Shown piece by piece: positions 17,482 to 25,354 of a DNA stretch of 64,000 nucleotides. Source of the DNA: Streptomyces durmitorensis (GTDB taxonomy: Bacteria > Actinomycetota > Actinomycetes > Streptomycetales > Streptomycetaceae); contig NZ_CP097289.1 in the NCBI RefSeq assembly GCF_023498005.1, forward strand, positions 8,680,001 through 8,744,000, read 5' to 3'. Both the position numbers and the translations under genes were made by a program. Numbering within the stretch: position 1 is the stretch's first letter; every line of letters begins with the position of its first letter. The notes below the pieces were generated by a model that saw nothing but the letters and a program-made list of their open reading frames with translations, searched no databases and was not told the origin of the DNA.

Positions 17482-18605
17482 GTACGCAGACCACACAGAG
17501 CCCGCAGCCCGCGCAGCGCGACCTGCTGTACTCCGAGGAGGAAGAGGCACTGCGGTCGGTGGTGCGCGGCCTCCTCGCCGACCACTGCGACGCCACCGCC
17601 GTGCTCACGCGCACCGAGTCCGCCGAGCCGCACGACCGCGAGCTGTGGAAGGCGCTCACGGACGGCATGGGCCTCGCGGGCCTGCTCGTGCCGGAGGAGC
17701 TCGGCGGCCAGGGGGCCACGCACCGCGAAGCCGCCGTCGTCATCGAGGAGTTGGGCCGCGCTGTCGCGCCCGTGCCTTATCTGACCAGTGCCGTGATCGC
17801 CACCGAGGCGCTGCTGGCCTGCGACAGCGACGCGGCGCGGGAACTCCTGGGCATGCTCGCCGCCGGACGCACGGTCGGCGTGCTCACCGTGCCGCTGGCC
17901 ACTGCCCCGGGTGGCGCCCTGCCCGACGTGCGCGCGCAGGACGGGGCCCTGCGCGGCAGCGTCCCCGGTGTCGCCGACGCGGTCGCCGCCGACGTGTTCC
18001 TCGTGCCGACGAGTGCGGGGCTCTTCGCGGTGGACGCGACGGAGGACGGCGTCACCGTCGCGCCGCAGACCTCGCTCGACCTCACACGCCCGCTCGCCAC
18101 GGTCACCTTCGAGGGGGCACGCGCGCGTGCCGTCGGTCCGGAATCCGGACCCGCTGTACGGCGGGGTCTGCGGGCGGGAGCCGGGCTGCTCGCCTCCGAA
18201 CAACTCGGCCTCGCCGACTGGTGCTTGACCGAGACCGTGCGCTACACGAAGGAACGCACCCAGTTCAACCGGCCCGTCGGCTCCTTCCAGGCGCTCAAGC
18301 ACCGGCTCGCCCAGCTCTGGCTGGAGGTGGTCAACCTCCGCGCCGCCGCCCGCAACGCGGCCGACACCCTGGCCGCCGGCAGTGCGGACGCCGATGTCGC
18401 GGCGGCTCTCGCGCAGGCCTACGCGTCCCCCGCCACGGTGCACATCGCCGAGGAGGCGCTCCAGCTGCACGCCGGCATCGGCATGACCTGGGAACACCCC
18501 GTCCACCTCTACCTCAAGCGGGCCAAGTCCGACTCCATCGCGCTCGGCTCGGTGGGGCGCCACCGGGAGGAGCTGGCCGCACGCGTGAACCTGCCTGCTC
18601 CCTGA
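17478..18605 (+). CDS. Acyl-CoA dehydrogenase (second of a coupled pair)
   Basis: 375 residues beginning at a TTG whose last bases form the previous stop (TTGA). It is more divergent than its partner: the middle domain is reduced (LTVPLATAPGG, little of the FAD-contact consensus), while the C-terminal domain keeps TVRYTKERTQFNRPVGSFQALKH in part and HAGIGMTWEHPVHLYLKRA, with the WEH motif of FadE-type subunits. In known heteromeric dehydrogenases one subunit supplies the base and the other most of the flavin contacts, and this layout would suit that. It closes the operon; the nickel-type importer starts 121 bp further on from its own promoter. Confidence 0.85.
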   Translation: MSTQTTQSPQPAQRDLLYSEEEEALRSVVRGLLADHCDATAVLTRTESAEPHDRELWKALTDGMGLAGLLVPEELGGQGATHREAAVVIEELGRAVAPVPYLTSAVIATEALLACDSDAARELLGMLAAGRTVGVLTVPLATAPGGALPDVRAQDGALRGSVPGVADAVAADVFLVPTSAGLFAVDATEDGVTVAPQTSLDLTRPLATVTFEGARARAVGPESGPAVRRGLRAGAGLLASEQLGLADWCLTETVRYTKERTQFNRPVGSFQALKHRLAQLWLEVVNLRAAARNAADTLAAGSADADVAAALAQAYASPATVHIAEEALQLHAGIGMTWEHPVHLYLKRAKSDSIALGSVGRHREELAARVNLPAP

Positions 18606-18673
18606 TCCGGCGGCCCCGCTCCCCGTGATCGTTTCGGTACGGCCCGTACGTTTTACCCACCCATTACATGAGG

Positions 18674-18696
18674 CATAATTGCGACCCGTTCGCAAT
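18674..18696 (+). promoter_or_regulatory. Nur-like nickel box overlapping the -10 of the nik operon
   Basis: ATTGCGA at 18678-18684 and TCGCAAT at 18690-18696 are perfect 7-bp inverted arms around 5 bp. Against the published Nur consensus tTGCaa-N5-ttGCAA this matches 10 of 12 positions. A CATAAT -10 (18674-18679) overlaps the left arm, so a bound Fur-family repressor would cover the promoter. The nikA start codon is 30 bp downstream. Confidence 0.68.
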
Positions 18697-18726
18697 AACG
18701 TTTGATCTTCAGTAGGGGTGTGGAGC

Positions 18727-20322
18727 ATGAGGGCCCGATCGATACGGGGTACGGGCGCGATAGCGGCGGCCGCCTCACTGGCGGTCGCCGCTTCGGCCTG
18801 TTCGGCGCCGGGTGACGGCAAGAACGCGGGCGGCGCCAAGGACTCCGCGGTCGTCGGCATCGCGTACGAACCGGACACCCTGAGCCCGCTCCTCGGCTAC
18901 GGCAAGGACGGCAACTCCAAGATCTTCGACGGTCTGCTCACGCACGACGCCGACATGAAGCTCAAGCCCGCGCTCGCCGCCGGGCTCCCCGAGGTCGGCG
19001 ACGACGGCAAGACGTACACCTTCAAGCTGCGCGAGGGCGTCAAATTCAGCGACGGCAAGCCCTTCACCTCCAAGGACGTCGTCTTCACGTACGAGACGAT
19101 CCTCGACAAGAAGACGAACAACGCTGCCAAGACCGAGCTCGACGCCGTCAAGAACGTCGAGGCGAAGGGCGACGACACCGTCGTCTTCCACCTCAAGTAC
19201 CCCTACGCGCCGTTCGCCGAGCGCACCGTCCTGCCGATCGCGCCCGAGCACATAGCCGGCAAGCAGGACGTGAACACCGGCGAGTTCACCACCAAGCCCG
19301 TCGGCACGGGCCCGTACAAGCTCGTGAAGTGGTCCAAGGGCGAGAAGCTCACCTTCAAGGCCAACCCCGCCTACTGGGGCGGCGCGCCGAAGGTCAAGAA
19401 CTTCACCATGGCGATCATCAAGGACGACGACATCCGCGCCACCCGGCTCGACGCCGGTGAGCTCGACGGCGCTATCCTGCCGCCCAACCTCGCGAAGAAG
19501 TACGAGAGCGACGGCAACAAGAAGTCGTACGCCGCCAAGACCTTCGACTACCGCGTGGTGACCCTGCCCACCGGCAACAAGGTCACGGGCGACACCGACA
19601 TCCGGCGTGCGCTCGACACCGGCGTCGACCGCAAGGCCATGGTCGACTCGATCCTGGACGGCGCGGGCAAGGAGGCCTACGGGCCCGTACCGACCGACAG
19701 CCCCTGGTTCACCAAGGGCACGGAGCGGAAGCTCGACGCCGCCAAGGCCAAGAAGATCCTCGACGACGCGGGCTGGAAGCCGGGCAAGGACGGCATCCGC
19801 GCGAAGGACGGCGTCCAGGCCGAGTTCCCGCTCTGGTACCTCTCCGGCGACAAGCTCCGCCAGGACCACGCGCTCGCCTACGCCTCCGACGCCAAGAAGC
19901 TCGGCATCAAGGTCGAGGTGCAGGCAGGCACCTGGGAGGTCATCGAGCCGCGCATGCCCAAGGACGCGGTCCTGGCGGGCGGCGGCTCCCCGGCCGACCC
20001 GGACTTCGACCAGTACACGCTCCTGAAGTCCTCGCTCGCCGGTGACGGCTTCAACAACATGGCGCACTACGACAACCCCAAGGTCGACAAGGCGCTCGAC
20101 GAGGCCCGCGAGAGCGGCGACCACGCCAAGCGCCAGGCCGCGTACGACACGATCCAGCGCGAGCTGGTCAAGAACCCGGGCTACACCTTCCTCACGCACA
20201 TCGACCACCTCTACGTCGTCGACAAGCGTTTCGGCGATCTGACCACCCAGATCGAGCCGCACGACCACGGCCTCGCGTCGGGTCCGTGGTGGAACGTCGA
20301 GGACTGGCAGCCGAAGCAGTGA
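18727..20322 (+). CDS. nikA: Nickel/peptide-type ABC importer, substrate-binding lipoprotein
   Basis: SBP_bac_5 family protein of 531 residues. A short basic N-terminus, Ala-rich hydrophobic stretch and ASAC lipobox predict a lipid anchor. Family signatures follow: YEPDTLSPLL, LREGVKFSDGKPFTSKDVVF, PVGTGPYKLVKWSKGE. The family covers peptides, nickel and opines. Nickel is favoured here because of the Nur-like box at 18678-18696 and because S. coelicolor carries a Nur-controlled nikABCDE operon with the same order. The ATG at 18727 follows AGGGG by 10 nt; an in-frame GTG three codons earlier is too close to that site. The stop overlaps the permease start (GTGA). Confidence 0.84.
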   Translation: MRARSIRGTGAIAAAASLAVAASACSAPGDGKNAGGAKDSAVVGIAYEPDTLSPLLGYGKDGNSKIFDGLLTHDADMKLKPALAAGLPEVGDDGKTYTFKLREGVKFSDGKPFTSKDVVFTYETILDKKTNNAAKTELDAVKNVEAKGDDTVVFHLKYPYAPFAERTVLPIAPEHIAGKQDVNTGEFTTKPVGTGPYKLVKWSKGEKLTFKANPAYWGGAPKVKNFTMAIIKDDDIRATRLDAGELDGAILPPNLAKKYESDGNKKSYAAKTFDYRVVTLPTGNKVTGDTDIRRALDTGVDRKAMVDSILDGAGKEAYGPVPTDSPWFTKGTERKLDAAKAKKILDDAGWKPGKDGIRAKDGVQAEFPLWYLSGDKLRQDHALAYASDAKKLGIKVEVQAGTWEVIEPRMPKDAVLAGGGSPADPDFDQYTLLKSSLAGDGFNNMAHYDNPKVDKALDEARESGDHAKRQAAYDTIQRELVKNPGYTFLTHIDHLYVVDKRFGDLTTQIEPHDHGLASGPWWNVEDWQPKQ

Positions 20323-21320
20323 AGTCCGCGCTCCACAAGCTCCCCTGGGGGCCGATGGCGCGCATGACGGGACGGCGGGCCCTGTTCGCCGTCCCGGTCC
20401 TGCTCGCCGTGACGTTCGGCGTCTTCGCGATCGCCGCCGCGTCGCCCTTCGACCCCGTCAAGGCGTACGCGGGCACGGCCGGGCTCACCGCGTCCCAGGA
20501 GAACCTGGACCAGCTGCGCGCCAACCTCGGCGTCGACCAGCCCCTCGCGCAGCGCTGGTGGGAGTGGCTGACCGCGGCCGTCAGCGGCGACCTCGGGGAC
20601 TCCAGCACCCTGCGCCAGCCCGTCGCCGATGTCATCGGCGAACGCATCGGCTGGTCCGTGCTGCTCGCCGCCACCGCGTTCCTGCTCGCGATCCTCGTCG
20701 GCACCACGCTCGGCGTGCTCGCCGCGCGCCGCCCCGGCGGCTGGCTCGACCGCGCCGTGACCTCGCTCGCGTACACGCTCGAAGCGGCGCCGCCGTTCTG
20801 GATCGGTCTCCTCGCCGTCTGGCTCTTCGCCCTGAAGCTGGGCGTGCTGCCCTCGGGAGGGCTGACGGACACCGCGAGCTCGGCCGTGACCGCCGGGCAG
20901 GTCGCGAGCCACCTCGTGCTGCCCGCCGCCGTCCTGGCCATCTCGCAGCTTCCGTGGTTCGTCCTGTACGTACGCCAAGGGGTCGGCGACGCGCTCGGCG
21001 ACGACCCCGTCCGGGGCGCACGCGCGCGTGGCCTCGCCGAGCGGACCGTCCTCCTCGGGCACGCCCTGCGCTCGGGCATGCTGCCGGTGCTCACGCTGAT
21101 CGGCTCGCGCGTGCCCGAACTGATCACCGGGGCGCTCCTGGTGGAGACCGTCTTCAGCTGGCCCGGCATCGCGGCGGCCACCGTGTCGGCAGCGACCGCC
21201 GTGGACTTCCCGCTGCTCGCCGCGCTCACCGTCCTCGCGACGGTGGCGGTGCTCCTGGGCAACCTCCTCGCCGACCTCCTTTACGGGCTCGCCGACCCGA
21301 GGGTGGGATTCGATGGCTGA
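20319..21320 (+). CDS. nikB: Nickel/peptide-type ABC importer, permease B
   Basis: DppB/NikB-family permease, 333 residues, about six membrane spans. An N-terminal span (ALFAVPVLLAVTFGVFAIAAA) precedes a periplasmic loop with DQLRANLGVDQPLAQRWWEW, then the core with the EAA coupling loop around DPVRGARARGLAERTVLLGHALR. The GTG start overlaps nikA by 4 bp. The 8-bp overlap with nikC also indicates coupled translation and heterodimer assembly. Confidence 0.88.
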   Translation: MKSALHKLPWGPMARMTGRRALFAVPVLLAVTFGVFAIAAASPFDPVKAYAGTAGLTASQENLDQLRANLGVDQPLAQRWWEWLTAAVSGDLGDSSTLRQPVADVIGERIGWSVLLAATAFLLAILVGTTLGVLAARRPGGWLDRAVTSLAYTLEAAPPFWIGLLAVWLFALKLGVLPSGGLTDTASSAVTAGQVASHLVLPAAVLAISQLPWFVLYVRQGVGDALGDDPVRGARARGLAERTVLLGHALRSGMLPVLTLIGSRVPELITGALLVETVFSWPGIAAATVSAATAVDFPLLAALTVLATVAVLLGNLLADLLYGLADPRVGFDG

Positions 21321-22191
21321 GACGACGACCTGGCGCGCCTCCCTGAGGGGCGCCCCCAAGAGCTGCTCCACGCGCGCGTGGCGGGTGCGTTCCTCCGCGG
21401 TGATCGTCGCGGCCATCGTGCTCGCCGTGCTTCTCGTACCACCGCTGGTCAACCTCGACGAACAGGCCGTGAACCTCGCGGCCAAGCTGCAACCGCCCTC
21501 CTGGGAACACCCCTTCGGCACCGACGACGTGGGGCGCGACCTGCTCCTGCGCTGCGTGTACGGGCTGCGGGTCTCGCTCCTCGTGGGCGTGGTCGCCGCT
21601 GTCGTCGCCACCGTCATCGGCACGGCCGTGGGCGCGCTCGCCGCCGCGTCGGGCGGCTGGGTCGACCGGGTCGTGATGCGGCTCGTGGACGTCTTCTCGT
21701 CCGTGCCGCACCTGCTGCTCGGCATCTTCATCGTGGCGATGTTCCGCCCCGGCGTATGGCCGGTGGTCGTCTCGGTCGCGCTCACGCACTGGCTCTCCAC
21801 GGCCCGCATCGTGCGCGCCGAGGTGCTCTCGCTGCGGTCGCGTCCGTACGTCGACGCGGCCATATCCGGTGGCGCGTCGCGGATGCGCGTCACCGTGCGC
21901 CATCTGCTGCCCGGCGTGCTCCCGCAGGCCGGACTCGCCGCCGTCCTGATGGTGCCGCACGCCATCTGGCACGAGTCCGCGCTGTCCTTCCTCGGCCTCG
22001 GACTCCCCACCCACCAGGCGAGCCTGGGCACGCTCGTGCAGAGCGCGCGCGGCTCGCTCCTGGCCGGGGACTGGTGGCCGACGCTCTTCCCCGGCCTGTT
22101 CATCATCGTGCCCACCCTGGCGATCGCGGGTCTCGCGGGCGCCTGGCGGGAACGGATCAACCCCCGGCGCCGATCGGAGCTGATGCTGTGA
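21313..22191 (+). CDS. nikC: Nickel/peptide-type ABC importer, permease C
   Basis: DppC/NikC-family permease, 292 residues, about five to six spans. The conserved HPFGTDDVGRDLLLRCVYGLR of this subfamily is at residues 65-85, and the EAA loop reads YVDAAISGGASRMRVTVRHLLP. It pairs with the product of the preceding gene to form the membrane channel. It overlaps nikB by 8 bp and nikD by 4 bp (GTGA). Confidence 0.88.
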   Translation: MAETTTWRASLRGAPKSCSTRAWRVRSSAVIVAAIVLAVLLVPPLVNLDEQAVNLAAKLQPPSWEHPFGTDDVGRDLLLRCVYGLRVSLLVGVVAAVVATVIGTAVGALAAASGGWVDRVVMRLVDVFSSVPHLLLGIFIVAMFRPGVWPVVVSVALTHWLSTARIVRAEVLSLRSRPYVDAAISGGASRMRVTVRHLLPGVLPQAGLAAVLMVPHAIWHESALSFLGLGLPTHQASLGTLVQSARGSLLAGDWWPTLFPGLFIIVPTLAIAGLAGAWRERINPRRRSELML

Positions 22192-23177
22192 CCGAGCCCG
22201 CCCCGAACCCGTCCCTCTCGTCCCCGGTGCTTTCCGTACGAGGTCTCTCCGTACGGTTCCGCATGCGTGGCGGCACCTTCGTCTCCGCCGTCACCGACGC
22301 CCACTTCGACCTGGCGGCGGGGGAGTGTCTCGCCCTCGTCGGCGAGAGCGGCTGCGGCAAGTCCGTGCTCGCCTCCGCGCTGCTCGGGCTGCTTCCGCAG
22401 AACGCGGAGACGGCCGGGTCCGCGCTCATCGGCGACGTGGACCTGCTGGCCGCCGACGAGCGCACTCTGGCCCGCACGGTCCGCGGGCGGCGTGTCGGTC
22501 TTGTACCCCAGAGCCCGGCCGCGCACCTGACGCCGGTGCGCACGGTGCGCGCCCAGCTGGAGGAGACCCTGCGGGAGCTCGCGGACGTGCGGCGCCCGCA
22601 GCTGCGCGAGGCAGCCGAAGCCGCCGCGGAGCGCGCCGCGTTCCCCGCCGGACACCTGGACCGCTACCCGCACGAACTCTCCGGCGGCCTCGCCCAGCGC
22701 GCCGCCACCGCGCTCGCGCTCATCGGCGACGCGCCGCTGCTGCTCGCCGACGAGCCGACGACGGGCCTCGACCGTGACCTCGTCGACCGTACGGTGGACG
22801 AGCTGCGGCGGCACGTCGGCGACGACCGCGCGCTGCTCCTGATCACCCACGATCTGGCCGCCGCCGAGCGCATCGCGGACCGCGTCGCCGTGATGTACGC
22901 CAGCCGCATCGTCGAACTCGCCGACGCCGAGGACTTCTTCGGCGCCCCGGGGCCACGCCACCCCTATGCGCGCGGCCTCCTGAACGCCCTGCCGGAGCGC
23001 GAGTTCACGCCGATCCCCGGCATGCCGCCCGAACTGTCCGCGCTGCCCGGCGGATGCGCCTTCGCGGCGCGCTGCTCCGGGGCGGACGAGGCCTGCGGGA
23101 CCGTTCCCGAGCCGGTGGACGGGGTCGCCTGCCACCACCCCCATGAGGCGGCCGTCCTGGAGGCACCCCGTGCTTGA
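22188..23177 (+). CDS. nikD: Nickel/peptide-type ABC importer, ATPase D
   Basis: ATP-binding subunit of 329 residues. Walker A is GESGCGKSV, the signature LSGGLAQRAATALAL, Walker B LLLADEPTTGLD and the switch His LLITHDL. The C-terminal extension with CAFAARCSGADEAC resembles the Cys-containing OppD/DppD C-domain that holds an iron-sulphur cluster in some members, though only some of the cysteines are evident. The GTG start overlaps nikC by 4 bp. It energises import together with nikE. Confidence 0.87.
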   Translation: MTEPAPNPSLSSPVLSVRGLSVRFRMRGGTFVSAVTDAHFDLAAGECLALVGESGCGKSVLASALLGLLPQNAETAGSALIGDVDLLAADERTLARTVRGRRVGLVPQSPAAHLTPVRTVRAQLEETLRELADVRRPQLREAAEAAAERAAFPAGHLDRYPHELSGGLAQRAATALALIGDAPLLLADEPTTGLDRDLVDRTVDELRRHVGDDRALLLITHDLAAAERIADRVAVMYASRIVELADAEDFFGAPGPRHPYARGLLNALPEREFTPIPGMPPELSALPGGCAFAARCSGADEACGTVPEPVDGVACHHPHEAAVLEAPRA

Positions 23178-23841
23178 ACTGCGTTCCATCACCGCCGGAT
23201 ACGACCGCCGCGCCCCCGTCATGAGAGGCGTGGACCTCACGGTCGCGCCCGGCGCCTCCGTCGGCCTGCTCGGCCCCAGCGGCTGCGGCAAGTCGACCCT
23301 GGCCCGGGTCGCCGCCCTGCTCCACAAGCCCGACGCGGGCCGCGTCGTCATCGACGGCGAGGCCGCCCGAGGCTGGCGGCACCGCGCACCCCGCGCCCAG
23401 CGCACCGCCTTCGGCGTCGTCTTCCAGCAGCCCCGCCTCTCGGCCGACCCGCGGCTCACCCTCACGAACCTGGTCGCCGAGCCGCTGCGCGCGGCCGGGC
23501 GCGGCAGCGAAGCCGCCGAGCGGGTCAGGGAGCTGGCGGCCACGGTCGGCCTCGGCGAGGACCTCCTGGGCCGCAGGCCGCACGAGGTGAGCGACGGCCA
23601 GCTGCAGCGCGCCTGCCTGGCCCGCGCCCTGGTGCTCCGCCCGCGCTGGCTGATCTGCGACGAGATGACGGCGATGCTGGACGCCTCGACGACGGCGGCA
23701 CTCGTGCACGCCGTGGAGGAGTACCGCCGGGAGAGCGGCGCCGGGCTCCTCGCGGTCGGGCACGACCGGGTGCTTCTCGAGCGGTGGTGCGAGCGGACCG
23801 TCCACTGGGACGAGCTGAGCGCTCCGCTGGAAGTGCGGTGA
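23170..23841 (+). CDS. nikE: Nickel/peptide-type ABC importer, ATPase E
   Basis: Second ATP-binding subunit, 223 residues and shorter than OppF/DppF because the C-terminal oligopeptide domain is missing, as in NikE-type subunits. Walker A is GPSGCGKST. The signature is VSDGQLQRACLARAL, SDGQ in place of the usual SGGQ, and Walker B reads LICDEMTAMLD instead of DEPT. The GTG at 23170 is chosen because GGAGG stands 6 nt before it; an ATG at 23143 would lengthen the overlap with nikD. The altered motifs suggest unequal ATP sites in the heterodimer. The operon ends at the hairpin 23882-23899. Confidence 0.84.
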   Translation: MLELRSITAGYDRRAPVMRGVDLTVAPGASVGLLGPSGCGKSTLARVAALLHKPDAGRVVIDGEAARGWRHRAPRAQRTAFGVVFQQPRLSADPRLTLTNLVAEPLRAAGRGSEAAERVRELAATVGLGEDLLGRRPHEVSDGQLQRACLARALVLRPRWLICDEMTAMLDASTTAALVHAVEEYRRESGAGLLAVGHDRVLLERWCERTVHWDELSAPLEVR

Positions 23842-23881
23842 CGGAGCCGCGGGCCGGTGAGGGCTGGTCGCGCAGTTCGCC

Positions 23882-23899
23882 GCGCCCCTGACGGGGCGC
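23882..23899 (+). terminator. Terminator-like hairpin after the nik operon
   Basis: GCGCCCC-TGAC-GGGGCGC gives a perfect 7-bp stem 40 bp after the nikE stop. The surrounding GCAGTTCGCCGCGCCCCT is a variant of a hairpin element widespread in Streptomyces intergenic DNA. Confidence 0.6.
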
Positions 23900-24096
23900 C
23901 GACGGCAAGCGGCGGCGCAGCGGGAGGAGACGCCGTGACGTGGCGTGAGGTGGCCATGCGTCGCCCCGCGTTTCCCGGAATGAACGAAGGGCGTCGATAG
24001 CGCCAACTCCGCGCACGGGGAGGTTTCTTGACGCGAGCATGGCCTCATACTCACTGAGGCCCGCCCGTCGTCCCCTCGCCCCTTCCGGGAGTCTCC

Positions 24097-24954
24097 GTGG
24101 CACTCGTCACCCGTCGTAGAGCCCTCACCATCGGTGCCGCACTCGCCGGCACCGCCGCCGTCCCCGCGTACGCCCAGGCGAGCGAGCGCGGGCACGGACC
24201 CCGTCCCCTCGTCCGTGCCCACGCGCACAACGACTACGAGCACCCCCGGCCCCTGTTCGACGCGCTGGACCACCGCTTCGGCAGCGTCGAGGCCGACATC
24301 TACCTCGTCGACGGCGCGCTCCTGGTCGCGCACGACCCGATCGACCTCGACCCCACCCGCACCCTCGAATCGCTCTACCTGGACCCCTTGGCCGCCCGCG
24401 TGCGCGCCAACCACGGTTCCGTGTACCGGGGTTACCACCGCACCCCCTTCCAGCTCCTGATCGACATCAAGACCGAGGGCGCGGCGACGTACCTCGAACT
24501 CGACCGCCACCTCCGGCGCTACCGGCACCTGTTCACGACGTACTCCTACGGCAAGGTGCGCCGTGGCCCCGTGACGGCGGTGATCTCCGGCGACCGGGCC
24601 GCCCGCGCGCCGATGGAGGCCCAGCGCCTGCGCCGCGCCTTCTACGACGGCCGCCTCGCCGACCTGGGCAGCGCGGCGCCCGCCTCGCTCATCCCGCTGA
24701 TCAGCGACAACTGGACGCTCAACTTCAGCTGGCAGGGCGTCGGCGCGATCCCCGCCGCCGAGCGCGACAAGCTGCGCGGCATCGTCACAGCCGCCCATAA
24801 GCGCGGGCAGCGCGTCCGCTTCTGGGCGACGCCCGACTTCGCGGGTCCGGCGCGCGAAGCCGTGTGGGGCGAGCTCCTCGCCGCCGGCGTCGACCACTTG
24901 AACACCGACGACCTGGCGGGGCTTGAGTCGTTCCTCGACGCCCACGGGCAGTAG
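24097..24954 (+). CDS. Tat-secreted glycerophosphodiester phosphodiesterase / PI-PLC-like protein
   Basis: 285 residues from a GTG that follows GGGAG by 5 nt. The N-terminus RRRALTIGAALAG...AYA is a Tat signal. The mature protein begins with VRAHAHNDYEHPRP, the HN-type motif of the GDPD/PI-PLC TIM-barrel superfamily, followed by VEADIYLVDG and LLVAHDP, which supply the Glu, Asp and His of the metal and acid-base site, and FQLLIDIKT. It probably hydrolyses a phosphodiester head group outside the cell. It stands alone: a hairpin lies upstream and the next gene is a small membrane protein 135 bp away. Confidence 0.8.
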   Translation: MALVTRRRALTIGAALAGTAAVPAYAQASERGHGPRPLVRAHAHNDYEHPRPLFDALDHRFGSVEADIYLVDGALLVAHDPIDLDPTRTLESLYLDPLAARVRANHGSVYRGYHRTPFQLLIDIKTEGAATYLELDRHLRRYRHLFTTYSYGKVRRGPVTAVISGDRAARAPMEAQRLRRAFYDGRLADLGSAAPASLIPLISDNWTLNFSWQGVGAIPAAERDKLRGIVTAAHKRGQRVRFWATPDFAGPAREAVWGELLAAGVDHLNTDDLAGLESFLDAHGQ

Positions 24955-25089
24955 CCCCCGGCCCGCGCGAAGCAACGCCCCGGCACATAACACCCGTTCG
25001 GAGGACATGCCGGTCGCCCGGACGGTCCCTCCGCTGCGCCACACTCGGCCCAGAGCCGCGGTGTTGACGTGGCGGAGGAGGTTGTCCCC

Positions 25090-25284
25090 ATGGCCATTTC
25101 GGTCTCCGTGGTGCTGCTGCTCGTGATCCTGGCAGTGGTCTTTCTGCGCAACGGCGCACTGAAGTTCTCGCACGCCCTGGTCTGTGCGCTGCTCGGCTTC
25201 TATCTGGCGAGTTCGAGCATGGCGCCGACCATTCACAACGGGGTCACGGCCGCCGCGGACATCGTCAGCGGCCTGCAACCGTGA
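25090..25284 (+). CDS. Small two-span membrane protein of unknown function
   Basis: 64 residues. The ATG at 25090 has an excellent ribosome site (GGAGGAGG, 9 nt away); a GTG seven codons earlier has none. An N-terminal span (VSVVLLLVILAVVFL), a short basic loop (RNGALKFSH) and a second hydrophobic stretch (ALVCALLGFYLASSSMA) are seen, then a polar tail. Similar short proteins recur in Streptomyces genomes, but I cannot give it a function. It is free-standing between the GDPD gene and a secreted-protein gene. Confidence 0.7.
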   Translation: MAISVSVVLLLVILAVVFLRNGALKFSHALVCALLGFYLASSSMAPTIHNGVTAAADIVSGLQP

Positions 25285-25354
25285 TCGTTGCGTGTTCATG
25301 AACAAGTCTCACCTTTCCATGGACACCTCAAGGGTCTGGCCCTAGCTTCGGCCC

